A stretch of DNA of 64,000 nucleotides from CBFFRJ01 sp051486985 (GCF_051486985.1 NZ_JAHVDV010000017.1:1-64000); one strand, 5' to 3'; positions 35,883 through 43,904 are shown, counted from the stretch's first letter. A program made the numbers and translations. Notes: a model not told the origin generated them from the sequence alone.

Positions 35883-36155
35883 TTAAGCTGCTTTGCTACC
35901 AGAAGCTTTTCTTACGGGTGGAAAAGCAATCGCTTCTTTGGTTACAGGTTTTGGAAAGCGGAAATTCAAAGTTGCGTTGGCAATGTCACTTGCCTTTTTA
36001 GCTGAAGCTCCGCGATATCCATAAGCCAGCTGGTCCAGATTCCCAGGAGTGGTATTTGCAAGCGCTGCCAGCTTTTCCCAATCTTTCCTGGAGGCCTGTT
36101 TTCTCCAGCGCAGCAGGTCATTCATTTGTTCAAACTGCTTTACGTTGGTTTCCAT
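35883..36155 (-). CDS. Cro-like repressor
   Basis: 90 residues. Residues about 22-60 (KDWEKLAALANTTPGNLDQLAYGYRGAS) form a YdaS/Cro-type helix-turn-helix. First gene of the rightward operon, under PR. It differs from lambda Cro; assignment is by position and fold. Confidence 0.82.
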   Translation of the reverse strand: METNVKQFEQMNDLLRWRKQASRKDWEKLAALANTTPGNLDQLAYGYRGASAKKASDIANATLNFRFPKPVTKEAIAFPPVRKASGSKAA

Positions 36156-36185
36156 AGGTGCTCCATCTGCTAATGCACAAAAGGG

Positions 36186-36253
36186 ATATTAGCGCCATGC
36201 TAAATTTAAATCAAGGGAGAGTTTAGCTTTATGCATATTTATCGCCGTGCTAA
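36186..36253 (-). promoter_or_regulatory. PR promoter and OR operators
   Basis: Minus strand TTGATT (36209-36214), 17 bases, TAATAT (36186-36191). The spacer contains TTTAGCATGGCGCTAAT, a near copy of the operator in PL. Related half-sites (TTTAGC, GCTAAA) recur up to 36253, which suggests two more weaker operators and argues that the repressor starts after them. Confidence 0.8.
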
Positions 36254-36272
36254 AAAGTGGGATGATTTATGC

Positions 36273-36992
36273 ATGGATATAAAAGACATCAGGCGGAGCA
36301 ATCTCCGCTACCAACAGAACGCTGCGATCCGTAGCGGGATATCAAAAGCAGACTTCGCAGAAAAGGTCGGCACCTCTGCATCTACGATAAGCCAGATACT
36401 TGGCGATAAGGCCGTCAGAAATTTAGGTGATGACCTCGCTCGTAAAATTGAGAGCAATTTAAACCTTCCGCATGGATGGCTTGATCAAACTCACCCAGAG
36501 GTTGAGGAAAGCGGTCTAAAAGATGAAGCAAAAATAATAGGCGGAATTGAGCCTTGGGATAGCGACACATCACTGGATGATGATGAAGTTGAGATTCCGT
36601 TCCTGAAAGAAGTACAGTTGGCAGCAGGAGCTGGAAGCGCGTTTAGAGAAGACCATAATGGATATAAGTTGAGATTTGCAAAATCAACACTTCGAAAATT
36701 AAACATACATTACAGCAATGCCGTTTGTGTAGAAGTAATAGGGAATAGCATGGAGCCAGTGCTCCCCAACGGAGCAACAGTGGGGGTTGATACTGGCTGT
36801 AAAGAAGTAAAAGACGGGAAAATGTACGCGATAGATTACGGCGATTTGCTTAGAGTAAAATTGTTATACGCAATGCCCGGAGGAATGCTAAGAATCAGAA
36901 GTTACAACAGCGACGAGCACCCGGAAGAAATTAGACCATCTTCAGACATTCGTGTCATAGGTAGAGTTTTCTGGTCTTCAGTTACGTACTAA
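36273..36992 (+). CDS. cI: Prophage repressor, CI-like with S24 domain
   Basis: 239 residues. HTH about 26-46 (DFAEKVGTSASTISQILGDKA); self-cleavage site in QLAAGAGSAF (Ala-Gly near 118-121); catalytic Ser159 (GNSMEP) and Lys196 (LRVKLLY). RecA-stimulated autocleavage, hence SOS induction, is expected. An ATG at 36231 is in frame but lies in the operators; MDIKDIRRSN at 36273 is chosen. No rex genes follow. Confidence 0.93.
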   Translation: MDIKDIRRSNLRYQQNAAIRSGISKADFAEKVGTSASTISQILGDKAVRNLGDDLARKIESNLNLPHGWLDQTHPEVEESGLKDEAKIIGGIEPWDSDTSLDDDEVEIPFLKEVQLAAGAGSAFREDHNGYKLRFAKSTLRKLNIHYSNAVCVEVIGNSMEPVLPNGATVGVDTGCKEVKDGKMYAIDYGDLLRVKLLYAMPGGMLRIRSYNSDEHPEEIRPSSDIRVIGRVFWSSVTY

Positions 36993-37014
36993 CCACAAAT
37001 CAGCACCATAATCC

Positions 37015-37036
37015 AACCCGCTTCGGCGGGTTTTTT
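37015..37036 (+). terminator. Terminator after the repressor
   Basis: AACCCGC, TTCG-type loop, GCGGGTT and a six-T run, 23 bases after the repressor stop. Separates repressor transcription from the PL operon. Confidence 0.88.
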
Positions 37037-37094
37037 ATTTTCATAAAACCCTCACTCCTTCCTCGCTAAATTATTTCCCATTTAAAAACATTCA

Positions 37095-37159
37095 TTTAGC
37101 AAAATATGCTAAATTTTTAGCATAAGCATCTTGCGCAGAATTTAGCATGGTGCTAATTT
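37095..37159 (+). promoter_or_regulatory. PL promoter and OL operators
   Basis: TTGCGC (37131-37136), 17 bases, TAATTT (37154-37159), with the operator TTTAGCATGGTGCTAAT overlapping the -10. A second palindrome TTTAGCAAAATATGCTAAA lies at 37095-37113 and a partial TTTAGCATAAGCATC between them. Confidence 0.82.
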
Positions 37160-37198
37160 TATCCCATCAGCAGGACGCACTACTCACCAGGACGGTGA

Positions 37199-37229
37199 TG
37201 CTCATTAAAATCTGGCGCTGAAAAAGCGC
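37199..37229 (+). promoter_or_regulatory. nutL site (boxA and boxB)
   Basis: TGCTCATTA (boxA-like, 37199-37207) and GCGCTGAAAAAGCGC (boxB, 37215-37229). The GAAAA loop matches nutR while one stem pair is changed on both sides, so pairing is kept. Confidence 0.87.
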
Positions 37230-37246
37230 AAACATTCAAAGCAGCA

Positions 37247-37394
37247 AGCTTTGGGGTGTGACGATATTGGCCGCAGGTGACCAAAGAAGGATAAGGCTTG
37301 GACAAAGCAAACTCCATCAGCGGAATGACCGACGAAGGGTCACGACTGATCACCGTGATATCTATCGAAAGACTGCCGTCACACCACCAAAGCT
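37247..37394 (+). promoter_or_regulatory. Long-range stem in the N leader
   Basis: 37247-37263 (AGCTTTGGGGTGTGACG) pairs with 37377-37394 (CGTCACACCACCAAAGCT): 17 base pairs with one bulged A. The N ribosome-binding site AGGAGG (37402-37407) sits 7 bases beyond. Lambda has an RNase III-cut stem at this place that controls N translation. Confidence 0.75.
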
Positions 37395-37411
37395 AACTGA
37401 CAGGAGGATGT

Positions 37412-37738
37412 ATGAACTCACAATCACGTCGCCGCGACCGCCGCGCAGATAAACAGGCTGAGTGGAAAGCTGCAAACCCCTTGTTGGTTGGGGTGAGCGC
37501 AAAGCCTGATAACCGCCCTCTTCTCTCTCTTTCTCGCAAGCCTAAATCACGCGTAGAAAGCGCTGTAAGCCCGATTGATTTAAACGAGCTGGCTCAGTAT
37601 CGGGAGCAGTTAGAAAACCGCGCTGCGGTAGTTGAGCGCAAGAATCATCTCACCTGGTACAGCAAGCCGCGCACTGAAATGGGCGTGACCTGCACCGGCC
37701 GTCAGAAAACGAAAGGCAAATCCATCGCATTAATCTGA
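37412..37738 (+). CDS. N: Antitermination protein N
   Basis: 108 residues (lambda N 107) and clearly lambda type: arginine-rich RNA-binding helix RRRDRRADKQAEWKAANP (about 5-22), PLLVGVSAKP, RKPKSRVESA, WYSKP, and GRQKTKGKSIALI at the end. Binds boxB RNA and, with NusA, lets polymerase read through early terminators. AGGAGG lies 4 bases before the ATG. Confidence 0.97.
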   Translation: MNSQSRRRDRRADKQAEWKAANPLLVGVSAKPDNRPLLSLSRKPKSRVESAVSPIDLNELAQYREQLENRAAVVERKNHLTWYSKPRTEMGVTCTGRQKTKGKSIALI

Positions 37739-37746
37739 GGTGGCAT

Positions 37747-37905
37747 ATGAAGAACAGAATCAAGTGCCCGGTATGCGGTCGGGATTTCGACCCGAGAACG
37801 CCGGTATGCCACATCAGCAGATATCACCAGGCCTCTAAGAATTGCGAGCTGGAGAAGATACGCGATGCACGTCGGCAGCATTTCAACCAGCTCCCCAGGG
37901 GCTGA
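37747..37905 (+). CDS. Small zinc-finger-like protein after N
   Basis: 52 residues, MKNRIKCPVCGRDFDPRTPV start. CPVC followed by CHISRYHQASKNC supplies a plausible zinc-binding set. Eight bases after N. Function unknown. Confidence 0.65.
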   Translation: MKNRIKCPVCGRDFDPRTPVCHISRYHQASKNCELEKIRDARRQHFNQLPRG

Positions 37906-37929
37906 CGGTAAACAAACAGAGAGGTGGGT

Positions 37930-38016
37930 ATGGAAGACGAAATTGAAGAGTTTGATGAGCATCCACAGGATGACATGAGCCAGTACCAGGACTATCCGTA
38001 TGAGTACGATTACTGA
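37930..38016 (+). CDS. Very small acidic peptide before ral
   Basis: 28 residues, MEDEIEEFDEHPQDDMSQYQ start, about half acidic and ending in tyrosines. Preceded by GAGGTGGGT and overlapping ral by 17 bases. It may be a real small protein or only a leader coupling translation to ral. Confidence 0.45.
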   Translation: MEDEIEEFDEHPQDDMSQYQDYPYEYDY

Positions 38017-38191
38017 TTCTGATGCTTACAAATGGTGCAGCCAGTTCAATAAATGCAAAGGCTGCAAACTTGATTCTGAATGCGCTGTCGGGCCAATGGA
38101 TAAAGACCCATACATTAAAGATGGAGTGATTATCGACCCGTGGGCCATACGGACAACAGAAATGATTAAACGAGAATTGGCTGCCAAATAG
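38000..38191 (+). CDS. ral: Restriction alleviation protein Ral
   Basis: 63 residues. It follows lambda Ral throughout: WCSQFNKCKGCKLDSEC and DPWAIRTTEMIKREL. In lambda, Ral raises EcoKI methylation so that incoming phage DNA escapes type I restriction. Position just after N is also as in lambda. Confidence 0.92.
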   Translation: MSTITDSDAYKWCSQFNKCKGCKLDSECAVGPMDKDPYIKDGVIIDPWAIRTTEMIKRELAAK

Positions 38192-38229
38192 GCGGCCTTT
38201 TTTATCGGGTAACTACAGAGGGTAAGGCG

Positions 38230-38424
38230 ATGAAAAGCAGTCTATTAACAAGTGATATTGAAAAAGATAAGGCCAATGAGATTAGCGAAATCATTTTTCA
38301 GGCACTGCAGGAAATCGATCCCGCAGAGTTTAAAGATGATGACTCTGGCGGCCAGGAGCGGGCGTCAGGGCTAGCTGATCAAATATCTGAACGCTTAGTG
38401 CTTAAAGGTGTATCTGTCGACTAA
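38230..38424 (+). CDS. Small acidic hypothetical protein
   Basis: 64 residues, MKSSLLTSDIEKDKANEISE start, acidic and helical, without a known domain. Followed directly by a terminator. It sits where lambda has kil and ssb-like genes but resembles neither. Confidence 0.65.
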   Translation: MKSSLLTSDIEKDKANEISEIIFQALQEIDPAEFKDDDSGGQERASGLADQISERLVLKGVSVD

Positions 38425-38445
38425 CCCGCTCCGGCGGGTTTTTTA
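38423..38445 (+). terminator. Early terminator in the PL operon
   Basis: AACCCGC, loop TCCG, GCGGGTT and a T run, overlapping the end of the preceding gene. N-modified polymerase would read through, so genes beyond depend on N. Confidence 0.85.
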
Positions 38446-38574
38446 TTACCTCATACCCAGGCTCATTTACGAGTGAGCCACGTTATGAAAGCGGCTATCC
38501 ACCGCGGAAAAAATACAGCAAGCGCCCCTGGCGCGAGGTCTTTAAACGTTCAGCGGCCCGGCTTAAGGGCGGAT

Positions 38575-38778
38575 ATGATTATGAGCAAAGCACGGCCAAC
38601 ACCACGCCTGACTGAGCCAGAAATGGCTAAGCTGGCAGTTAAGACGGTTCAGGAATTTGTTAATGCCTGCCACTGCCAAAACGAAGATGACGTCCTGCTG
38701 GCGTTAAGTTTCTGGCTGAATGTTGGCATTGATGCCGGTGAGCTTGTTCAGCATGGGCAAAAGGTGGTCCTGCAATGA
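38575..38778 (+). CDS. Small hypothetical phage protein
   Basis: 67 residues from MIMSKARPTPRLTEPEMAKL. AAGGG five bases upstream supports the ATG at 38575; the frame is open to 38473 but the extra sequence looks non-coding. Similar proteins (CHCQNEDDVLLALSFWLNVG) are common in lambdoid early regions. Confidence 0.7.
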   Translation: MIMSKARPTPRLTEPEMAKLAVKTVQEFVNACHCQNEDDVLLALSFWLNVGIDAGELVQHGQKVVLQ

Positions 38779-38972
38779 TGACAGTTACTCACAAAGGCCT
38801 TCAGTACACCGTTACAAGGACAACAGAACACGAATGGAAGCTCACTCTGGTAGACAATCCACGCTGGTCAAAAACGATGAGCCGTGACCAGTTAATATTG
38901 GCTGGAATATGGGAGCAGATGGAAAATGATGTCTCATTACGGAATGACACCGCTAATTCGACAGTGCATTAA
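38775..38972 (+). CDS. Small hypothetical protein
   Basis: 65 residues, MMTVTHKGLQYTVTRTTEHE start, likely a small beta-rich domain. Overlaps the previous stop by 4 bases. Confidence 0.62.
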   Translation: MMTVTHKGLQYTVTRTTEHEWKLTLVDNPRWSKTMSRDQLILAGIWEQMENDVSLRNDTANSTVH

Positions 38973-39135
38973 GCCTGGAATGTTCGCGCTGGTAAATGGA
39001 CGGACCTACCGGGTATCAGCTGTTATTCATGAAAAGAAAAGCGTTTATCTTCACACTGCCGCAGAAATAATCCGCGTTGAGCATTGCGTACTTGATGTCC
39101 TCATAGACGGTTTCGGCAACCCCATTATTCACTAA
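38926..39135 (+). CDS. Small hypothetical protein
   Basis: 69 residues, MMSHYGMTPLIRQCIKPGMF start; the pattern KPGMFALVNGRTYRVSAVIHEK suggests a small barrel. It overlaps the preceding gene by 47 bases in another frame; the ATG at 38929 is an equal choice. Confidence 0.6.
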   Translation: MMSHYGMTPLIRQCIKPGMFALVNGRTYRVSAVIHEKKSVYLHTAAEIIRVEHCVLDVLIDGFGNPIIH

Positions 39136-39207
39136 CCCCATCCCCCATTAATTCACTGGCAGCAATTACGCGGCGGCTATCGTGTACACGTTATTCAGGA
39201 GTTCAGC

Positions 39208-39504
39208 ATGAACGCTTATTACGCCCTGGACCGGATTGAGGAACAGTCATGGATTGTTGCCCAGCACCAGATTGAATGCACGGAACGCATCAATGAGCTG
39301 GCAGATGACCTTGAGAAAGCGCTCAAGCAGAGATTCCTGGAAGACATGTGCCTTTCAGAGCTACAGCGCCTCGGGGCCAGTAAACAGGCAATTTCACGCG
39401 CTTTTGATGATGATGTTGATTTTCAGGAGCGAGCAGCAGCTTTTTTAAGACTGATGTCGGAGGTAATAGCCCAGCACCAGATTGATATTGAAGGAGAGCA
39501 GTGA
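39208..39504 (+). CDS. Hypothetical protein before recT
   Basis: 98 residues, helical (TERINELADDLEKALKQRF). Overlaps the recT start by 4 bases, so probably made with it. Not recognised. Confidence 0.7.
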   Translation: MNAYYALDRIEEQSWIVAQHQIECTERINELADDLEKALKQRFLEDMCLSELQRLGASKQAISRAFDDDVDFQERAAAFLRLMSEVIAQHQIDIEGEQ

Positions 39505-40403
39505 TGAGTGGTTTCAACATCGTCGAGTTTGTTCAGCGGCAGGAGCCGCTTTTTGTCGGAGCAGCGACAGGACAGGAAGTCACATGGGCTAAGGAAAGTC
39601 AGTTTGCCATCCAGCTTTTTCAGAAAAACGACTTCCTCGCAAAGACAGCTATCAGCAACCCTACCAGTGCGCAGAACGCGATCATAAACGTCGCAGCCAT
39701 CGGCATCACGTTAAACCCGGCAAGCAAACTGGCGTACCTGGTCCCGCGCGATGGCATGGTTTGTCTCGATATCAGCTATATGGGCCTTCTACACCTGGCG
39801 CAGTCAACCGGGTCTATAAAGTGGGGTCAGTGCAAACTGGTTTACTCAAAAGACACCTACGAATCAAACGGACTCGATAGCGCACCAACGCACAAATATA
39901 ACGCTTTCGGTGAGCGCGGCGAGATTGTAGGTGGCTACTGCACGGTTAAAACTCCTGACGGTGACTATCTCACGGAAGAGATGAGCCTGGCAGAGATTAA
40001 AGCAACGGAAGCCACAAGCAAGGCCAAGAATGGGCCGTGGAAGAACTTTTGGGAAGAGATGGCCCGTAAGACCATCGTTAAGCGAGCATCGAAGTACTGG
40101 CCCCGCGCAGAGCGTCTGGATAACGCTATTCACGTCATCAATGAGGATGAGGGGGTATTTCAGGAGCCGGTAATGCCGCATAAGTCAGAGGAAGATATCA
40201 GGGAAGACGAGCGCCGCCTTCAGCAGGAAATTATGGATAAAGTGCAGGCGCTTTGTGACGACATGGCCCAGGCGGAGACAATGGATGACCTGAAGCGAAT
40301 CTTTGCGGATGCTTATAAGCGCACTGCTGGCATGAAGCTGCAGCAGAATGTCCAGGCCATTTATGCAGAGTGTAAGAAAAAGCTGGAGGTGAGCAGTGAG
40401 TAA
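39501..40403 (+). CDS. recT: RecT-family single-strand annealing protein
   Basis: 300 residues. RecT core: NPTSAQNAIINVAAIGITLNPA, YLVPRDGMVCLDISYMGLL, and KARN-like PWKNFWEEMARKTIVKRASKYWP. It anneals complementary strands in phage recombination. No RecE, Exo or YqaJ exonuclease is found beside it, unlike most recET pairs. A start at 39504 (MSGFN) is equally possible. Confidence 0.93.
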   Translation: MMSGFNIVEFVQRQEPLFVGAATGQEVTWAKESQFAIQLFQKNDFLAKTAISNPTSAQNAIINVAAIGITLNPASKLAYLVPRDGMVCLDISYMGLLHLAQSTGSIKWGQCKLVYSKDTYESNGLDSAPTHKYNAFGERGEIVGGYCTVKTPDGDYLTEEMSLAEIKATEATSKAKNGPWKNFWEEMARKTIVKRASKYWPRAERLDNAIHVINEDEGVFQEPVMPHKSEEDIREDERRLQQEIMDKVQALCDDMAQAETMDDLKRIFADAYKRTAGMKLQQNVQAIYAECKKKLEVSSE

Positions 40404-40878
40404 GCTTTATGAAATCGCCAATAGCTACGCAAAGCTGATGGACTCTGACTTTGATGCTGATGAGATTGCAGACACTCTTGAAGGAATGGAGGGTGAGCTG
40501 TCCGATAAGATTGAGCAGTTGCTGGCTATCTGCAAAAACGAGTCGACGTATGCGGAGCGCCTCAGGGATGAGGCAAAGAACCTGACTGAGCGAGCTGTAT
40601 GCATTGAGAACAAGGTTGCTAATATACGCGCCTACATCGCCACATCGCTCGAAACAGCTGGTAAGAAATCAATCCGAGCTGGTATTCACCAGGTGACAGT
40701 CCGGGCGCCGTCACGTTCTGTAGAAATTACTGACAGCGCACTCCTCCCTCATGAATACGTCGAATACGACACGGTTATTAAAGCGAATAAGCTCGCCATC
40801 AAGCATCAGATTGAGGCTGGAATTGACGTGCCTGGCGCGGCCCTGAAGGTAGGTAAACCATCTCTGATTATTAAGTAG
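40396..40878 (+). CDS. Siphovirus Gp157-family protein
   Basis: 160 residues. Typical Gp157 pattern: N-terminal coiled coil with YEIANSYAKLMD, then AYIATSLETAGKKSIRAGIHQVTVR and IPHEYVEY-like LLPHEYVEYDTVIKANKLAI. Often next to recombination genes. Role undefined. Overlaps recT by 8 bases. Confidence 0.85.
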   Translation: MSKLYEIANSYAKLMDSDFDADEIADTLEGMEGELSDKIEQLLAICKNESTYAERLRDEAKNLTERAVCIENKVANIRAYIATSLETAGKKSIRAGIHQVTVRAPSRSVEITDSALLPHEYVEYDTVIKANKLAIKHQIEAGIDVPGAALKVGKPSLIIK

Positions 40879-40886
40879 GAGAGAAT

Positions 40887-41315
40887 ATGAAGAAATGCCC
40901 CTTCTACCGCCGCCCGGGTAAGAAAGGGAAATTCACCGGACTCAAGGAGCGAGTCATCTGGATGATTCAGACACGCGGCGCACCAGTCACCGGCGCTGAA
41001 ATCGCAGAAAAGTTTGGCATCACCCTCATAGAATTCAACCGCACCGCCAACACGTTAACCCGCGGTGACGGACAGATAGTAAAAGTTATCGCCTCCCCCA
41101 CATGGAAGACAGAGACAGGGATTGTCGACCGACACTTCAGCATTGAAAGCCAGCCAAAACTCCTCTCCCCCTCAGGAAAGGAAAAGACTTTCACCCGCAA
41201 AGGCAAAGACCAGGCCGCCAGAAATCAGCAGAAAGAATGCATAGCCCGCGCCGCTCGCCGGGCTCGGCTGATTGCTGCCGGTCTTTATATTGACGAATTT
41301 GAGGATGTCCTATGA
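40887..41315 (+). CDS. Basic helix-turn-helix-like protein
   Basis: 142 residues, strongly basic. About 18-50 (KERVIWMIQTRGAPVTGAEIAEKFGITLIEFNRT) looks like a winged-helix segment. Probably binds DNA; target unknown. Confidence 0.7.
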   Translation: MKKCPFYRRPGKKGKFTGLKERVIWMIQTRGAPVTGAEIAEKFGITLIEFNRTANTLTRGDGQIVKVIASPTWKTETGIVDRHFSIESQPKLLSPSGKEKTFTRKGKDQAARNQQKECIARAARRARLIAAGLYIDEFEDVL

Positions 41316-41536
41316 CCGCTGAGATTATTGACCAGGCCAGCGCACTCGAAGAATTGATGCGCGAGAACGCCATTAAAGCACACCGCATTAATCACGCTGC
41401 TGTATCTGCCATCTACTGCGAGGAATGCGACGAGCCTATCCAGGAAGGACGGCGCATTGCGGTGCCGGGCTGTAAGACATGCGCGGATTGCCAGCAAATC
41501 ATCGAACTCAAAAATAAGCAGCGGGGGATGCTATGA
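41312..41536 (+). CDS. TraR/DksA-type zinc-finger protein (lambda Orf73-like)
   Basis: 74 residues. Four cysteines in CEECDEPI...GCKTCADCQ form a C4 finger, with the N-terminal helix DIDxA-like (IIDQASALEELMREN). Such proteins can act on RNA polymerase like short DksA. Overlaps both neighbours by 4 bases. Confidence 0.83.
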   Translation: MTAEIIDQASALEELMRENAIKAHRINHAAVSAIYCEECDEPIQEGRRIAVPGCKTCADCQQIIELKNKQRGML

Positions 41537-42063
41537 AACAGGTAACGATGGAAAGCGTTAAAGAGCGTATTGCGCGGATTGAAAGTGGCGCTGCGGCAAT
41601 AAAACCAGGCGGCATGGAATTAAGTCTTCAGCATGAATTTGAGCTTGCCTGTCTGCGCGAGCTGGTAGCAGTGACTGAGCAGCGCGACGCGGTGGTGGCG
41701 GAAAGTTTGGTGCTGAATGCTGCGGCAAAAAAAGTAATCAAGATGAACCGTCAGCACGCAAAAGACCAGCACGGGAATCCAGACATTGCTGAATCATGGG
41801 CCTGCGTAAAGGTTTTGCGCGAAGCTCGGAAAACCCCCGCCACCGACGCCGCAATCGCAGCCCTGCGAGCAGAAGGGGTGGAGATGGCTATCGAAACCGC
41901 TAAGCCATTTATTGCCAGCGAATACCAGTATTCAGATTTTGAAGCATGCGTATCTGCGTCTTTTAAGTATCCAGAAAGTGACCTGTTTGGGAAAGTTGAA
42001 ATGGTCGAATGGCTTGAAGATTTCGCCCGCCAGCTTCGCGAGAGCAAAGGAGCGCAGTCATGA
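41533..42063 (+). CDS. Ead/Ea22-like accessory protein
   Basis: 176 residues with an N-terminal coiled coil (MKQVTMESVKERIARIESGA) and ELACLRELVAVTEQRDAVVAE, common to the ead/ea22 group of modular prophage proteins. Function unknown. Confidence 0.7.
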   Translation: MKQVTMESVKERIARIESGAAAIKPGGMELSLQHEFELACLRELVAVTEQRDAVVAESLVLNAAAKKVIKMNRQHAKDQHGNPDIAESWACVKVLREARKTPATDAAIAALRAEGVEMAIETAKPFIASEYQYSDFEACVSASFKYPESDLFGKVEMVEWLEDFARQLRESKGAQS

Positions 42064-42251
42064 TTACCGGCACCAGTAATTTCGACGAAGTACCAGAGGT
42101 TCAATGCAACATATGCGGTGGTTATTACAAGGCTGACGAACCCGAGCAGCATGAGTGCGAATTACCTGAAATCGAGTGTGAAATTTGCGGGTTTAAAAGT
42201 ACGTCGCCTGACGGCGCGCACTATTGCTGCGAGGACAATAGCAATGATTAG
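42060..42251 (+). CDS. Small double zinc-ribbon-like protein
   Basis: 63 residues, acidic, with CNICGGYY, CEICGF and CC: two likely zinc knuckles (cysteines near 17/20 and 40/43). Not recognised. Confidence 0.65.
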   Translation: MITGTSNFDEVPEVQCNICGGYYKADEPEQHECELPEIECEICGFKSTSPDGAHYCCEDNSND

Positions 42252-42705
42252 CAACGAACAGATTCAGGCACTCAAAGCGGCTGCTGAGGCTGTCAAAGAA
42301 ACGGCACACATCGCCCGATACACGAAAGCTATGGTAGCGCGGCAGGACTTCAAGGAAGCAGCAACGCCGGAAGCAATTCTATCCCTTCTGGCAGAGCGTG
42401 AGGCGGATAAGGCGCTGATTGCGGAACTTAGGTCTGATGTAGAAGACGCAGAGCATCGCAGAGATATGACACTGAAAAACTCCGACGCTTTATTTACTCG
42501 CATCATCGAACTGGAGTCCCGCAAGCTCATCGTTAAGTTGCCAAATGATGAGGATGGACAGCCGTATGGGTTCTCCAAATGGGCTAACCATAAATTACCC
42601 TCCGAAACGGGAACCATGACCATTTCGCGTTGCGAAGATTCATGGCGAGAGGCGTTTAACGTATTCGCTGCCGCCGCTGGCATCACTTTAGTCGTGGAGG
42701 AGTGA
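42244..42705 (+). CDS. Ead/Ea22-like accessory protein
   Basis: 153 residues from MISNEQIQALKAAAEAVKET; the longer open frame overlaps the previous gene. Contains ATPEAILSLLAEREADKALIAEL, the recurring ea22 coiled-coil motif, and a C-terminal part EAFNVFAAAAGITLV. Confidence 0.72.
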   Translation: MISNEQIQALKAAAEAVKETAHIARYTKAMVARQDFKEAATPEAILSLLAEREADKALIAELRSDVEDAEHRRDMTLKNSDALFTRIIELESRKLIVKLPNDEDGQPYGFSKWANHKLPSETGTMTISRCEDSWREAFNVFAAAAGITLVVEE

Positions 42706-42707
42706 AG

Positions 42708-42965
42708 ATGGGAATTAAGCAGATATGGGATGGTAAAGACCTTCCTCCGGTAGGGTGCCACGTGCTGATTGAGCTGGCATCATACGGCATCCATGAATAT
42801 GAAGTTACGGGTTATGAAGTGCGCAAGTCGGTCATTGAAGAAGAAAGACGCAAGGGAATTTTTGTCGTTTGCATTAACGTCAAATTCCCTGGCAGCAACT
42901 CTACCAATCAGCGTTTTCTTGATGAGGTTTTCCCACTTGATTACCGTGAGGAAGTTAAGAAATGA
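42708..42965 (+). CDS. Small hypothetical protein with a WxGxDLPPVG module
   Basis: 85 residues from MGIKQIWDGKDLPPVGCHVL. GGAGG 7 bases upstream points to the ATG at 42708, not the GTG at 42702. The W-x-G-x-DLPPVG block recurs in the gene at 43965. Confidence 0.67.
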   Translation: MGIKQIWDGKDLPPVGCHVLIELASYGIHEYEVTGYEVRKSVIEEERRKGIFVVCINVKFPGSNSTNQRFLDEVFPLDYREEVKK

Positions 42966-43708
42966 CCACACAATTATCGAAAGAGCGGCTGGCGCATATC
43001 GCCAACTTTCACCGTGCCATGACGCTACCTCCGTCGCATGAAGAAATCGAAGCAATGGCCCGCGCACTCCTGGCGGCATACGAGCAAGAGCCGGTGGCGT
43101 ACAGGATTGGTGGCTATTACTTAATGCACGCTGCTGACCCAAAGGTTGACAACTATAGCTCAGCCGAACCGCTCTACACCCACCCAGCGCCATCAATCCC
43201 GGCAGCGGTGCCGGAAGTGCGCAACTTCAACTTTGACGACTTCATGTTTGGCGTTCGGCGCAATCCTCCATTCCGTGGTGAAACGCTGGCAGACAATCTG
43301 AAAGATGACGCGGTAGCGCTGATTGAAGAGGCATTCCGCGCCGCCATGCTCCAGGCTACACCACGAAGTGATGAGCGCTTGATGGAAGTGCCAACGGATA
43401 GCGAGATGCTTCTGGAGATTGAGGGAATCATAGCGCGTGATGACTGGATTCCGGTAAGCGAGCGTTTGCCAGATGCTGGCGAGGTGGTGCTGGTTTATAC
43501 GCCACCTCAGCCAGGCGAATATCCTGGCGGAAATAGAATTGAATTTGACTATATCGACCCCGATAGCGACGACCCGACATACTGGTTTGCGCACGGAGAA
43601 AATTACGAGCACTTTTGCATGGTGGCTTGCGATGGCATGACGGGGCCAACTGAACACGCACCGTACACCCACTGGCAACCTTTGCCAGCACCGCCGAAGG
43701 GGGTGTGA
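42962..43708 (+). CDS. Modular accessory protein with a DUF551 C-terminus
   Basis: 248 residues. The end (DDWIPVSERLPDAGEVVLVYTP ... HWQPLPAPP) is DUF551; the N-terminal part is a different early-region module (RLAHIANF, EIEAMARALLAAYEQEPVAY). A patchwork protein typical of PL operons; function unknown. Confidence 0.78.
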   Translation: MTTQLSKERLAHIANFHRAMTLPPSHEEIEAMARALLAAYEQEPVAYRIGGYYLMHAADPKVDNYSSAEPLYTHPAPSIPAAVPEVRNFNFDDFMFGVRRNPPFRGETLADNLKDDAVALIEEAFRAAMLQATPRSDERLMEVPTDSEMLLEIEGIIARDDWIPVSERLPDAGEVVLVYTPPQPGEYPGGNRIEFDYIDPDSDDPTYWFAHGENYEHFCMVACDGMTGPTEHAPYTHWQPLPAPPKGV

Positions 43709-43709
43709 T

Positions 43710-43904
43710 GTGGAAAAACAAACAATTGTGATCCGCGCAAACAGTAAAGAGATGGCTGAAAAGCTGTATCGCGGAGTTTGGGCTGTATGCCCTGATGCTG
43801 ACATTCAACTCCATTGGCCTGGTATGAATGTAGCTTACGGGCGCCAGGCTTCATCATTCAAGGGTTCTGCGACGATGATGGGATCGGCATGCCCAGTAAA
43901 TTAA
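43710..43904 (+). CDS. Small hypothetical protein (GTG start)
   Basis: 64 residues read from GTG as MEKQTIVIRANSKEMAEKLY. GGGGGTG precedes it. An ATG two bases upstream is in another frame and soon stops. Weakly supported but fills the gap between two genes. Confidence 0.5.
   Translation: MEKQTIVIRANSKEMAEKLYRGVWAVCPDADIQLHWPGMNVAYGRQASSFKGSATMMGSACPVN

Noticed and set aside
37258..37452. 64-codon plus-strand frame before N
   Set aside because: It lies in the N leader, begins inside the long stem and has no ribosome-binding site; it overlaps the N start.
38423..39207. A cIII, gam or kil homologue in the PL operon
   Set aside because: Small genes here were compared with recalled lambda CIII, Gam and Kil; none matched convincingly.
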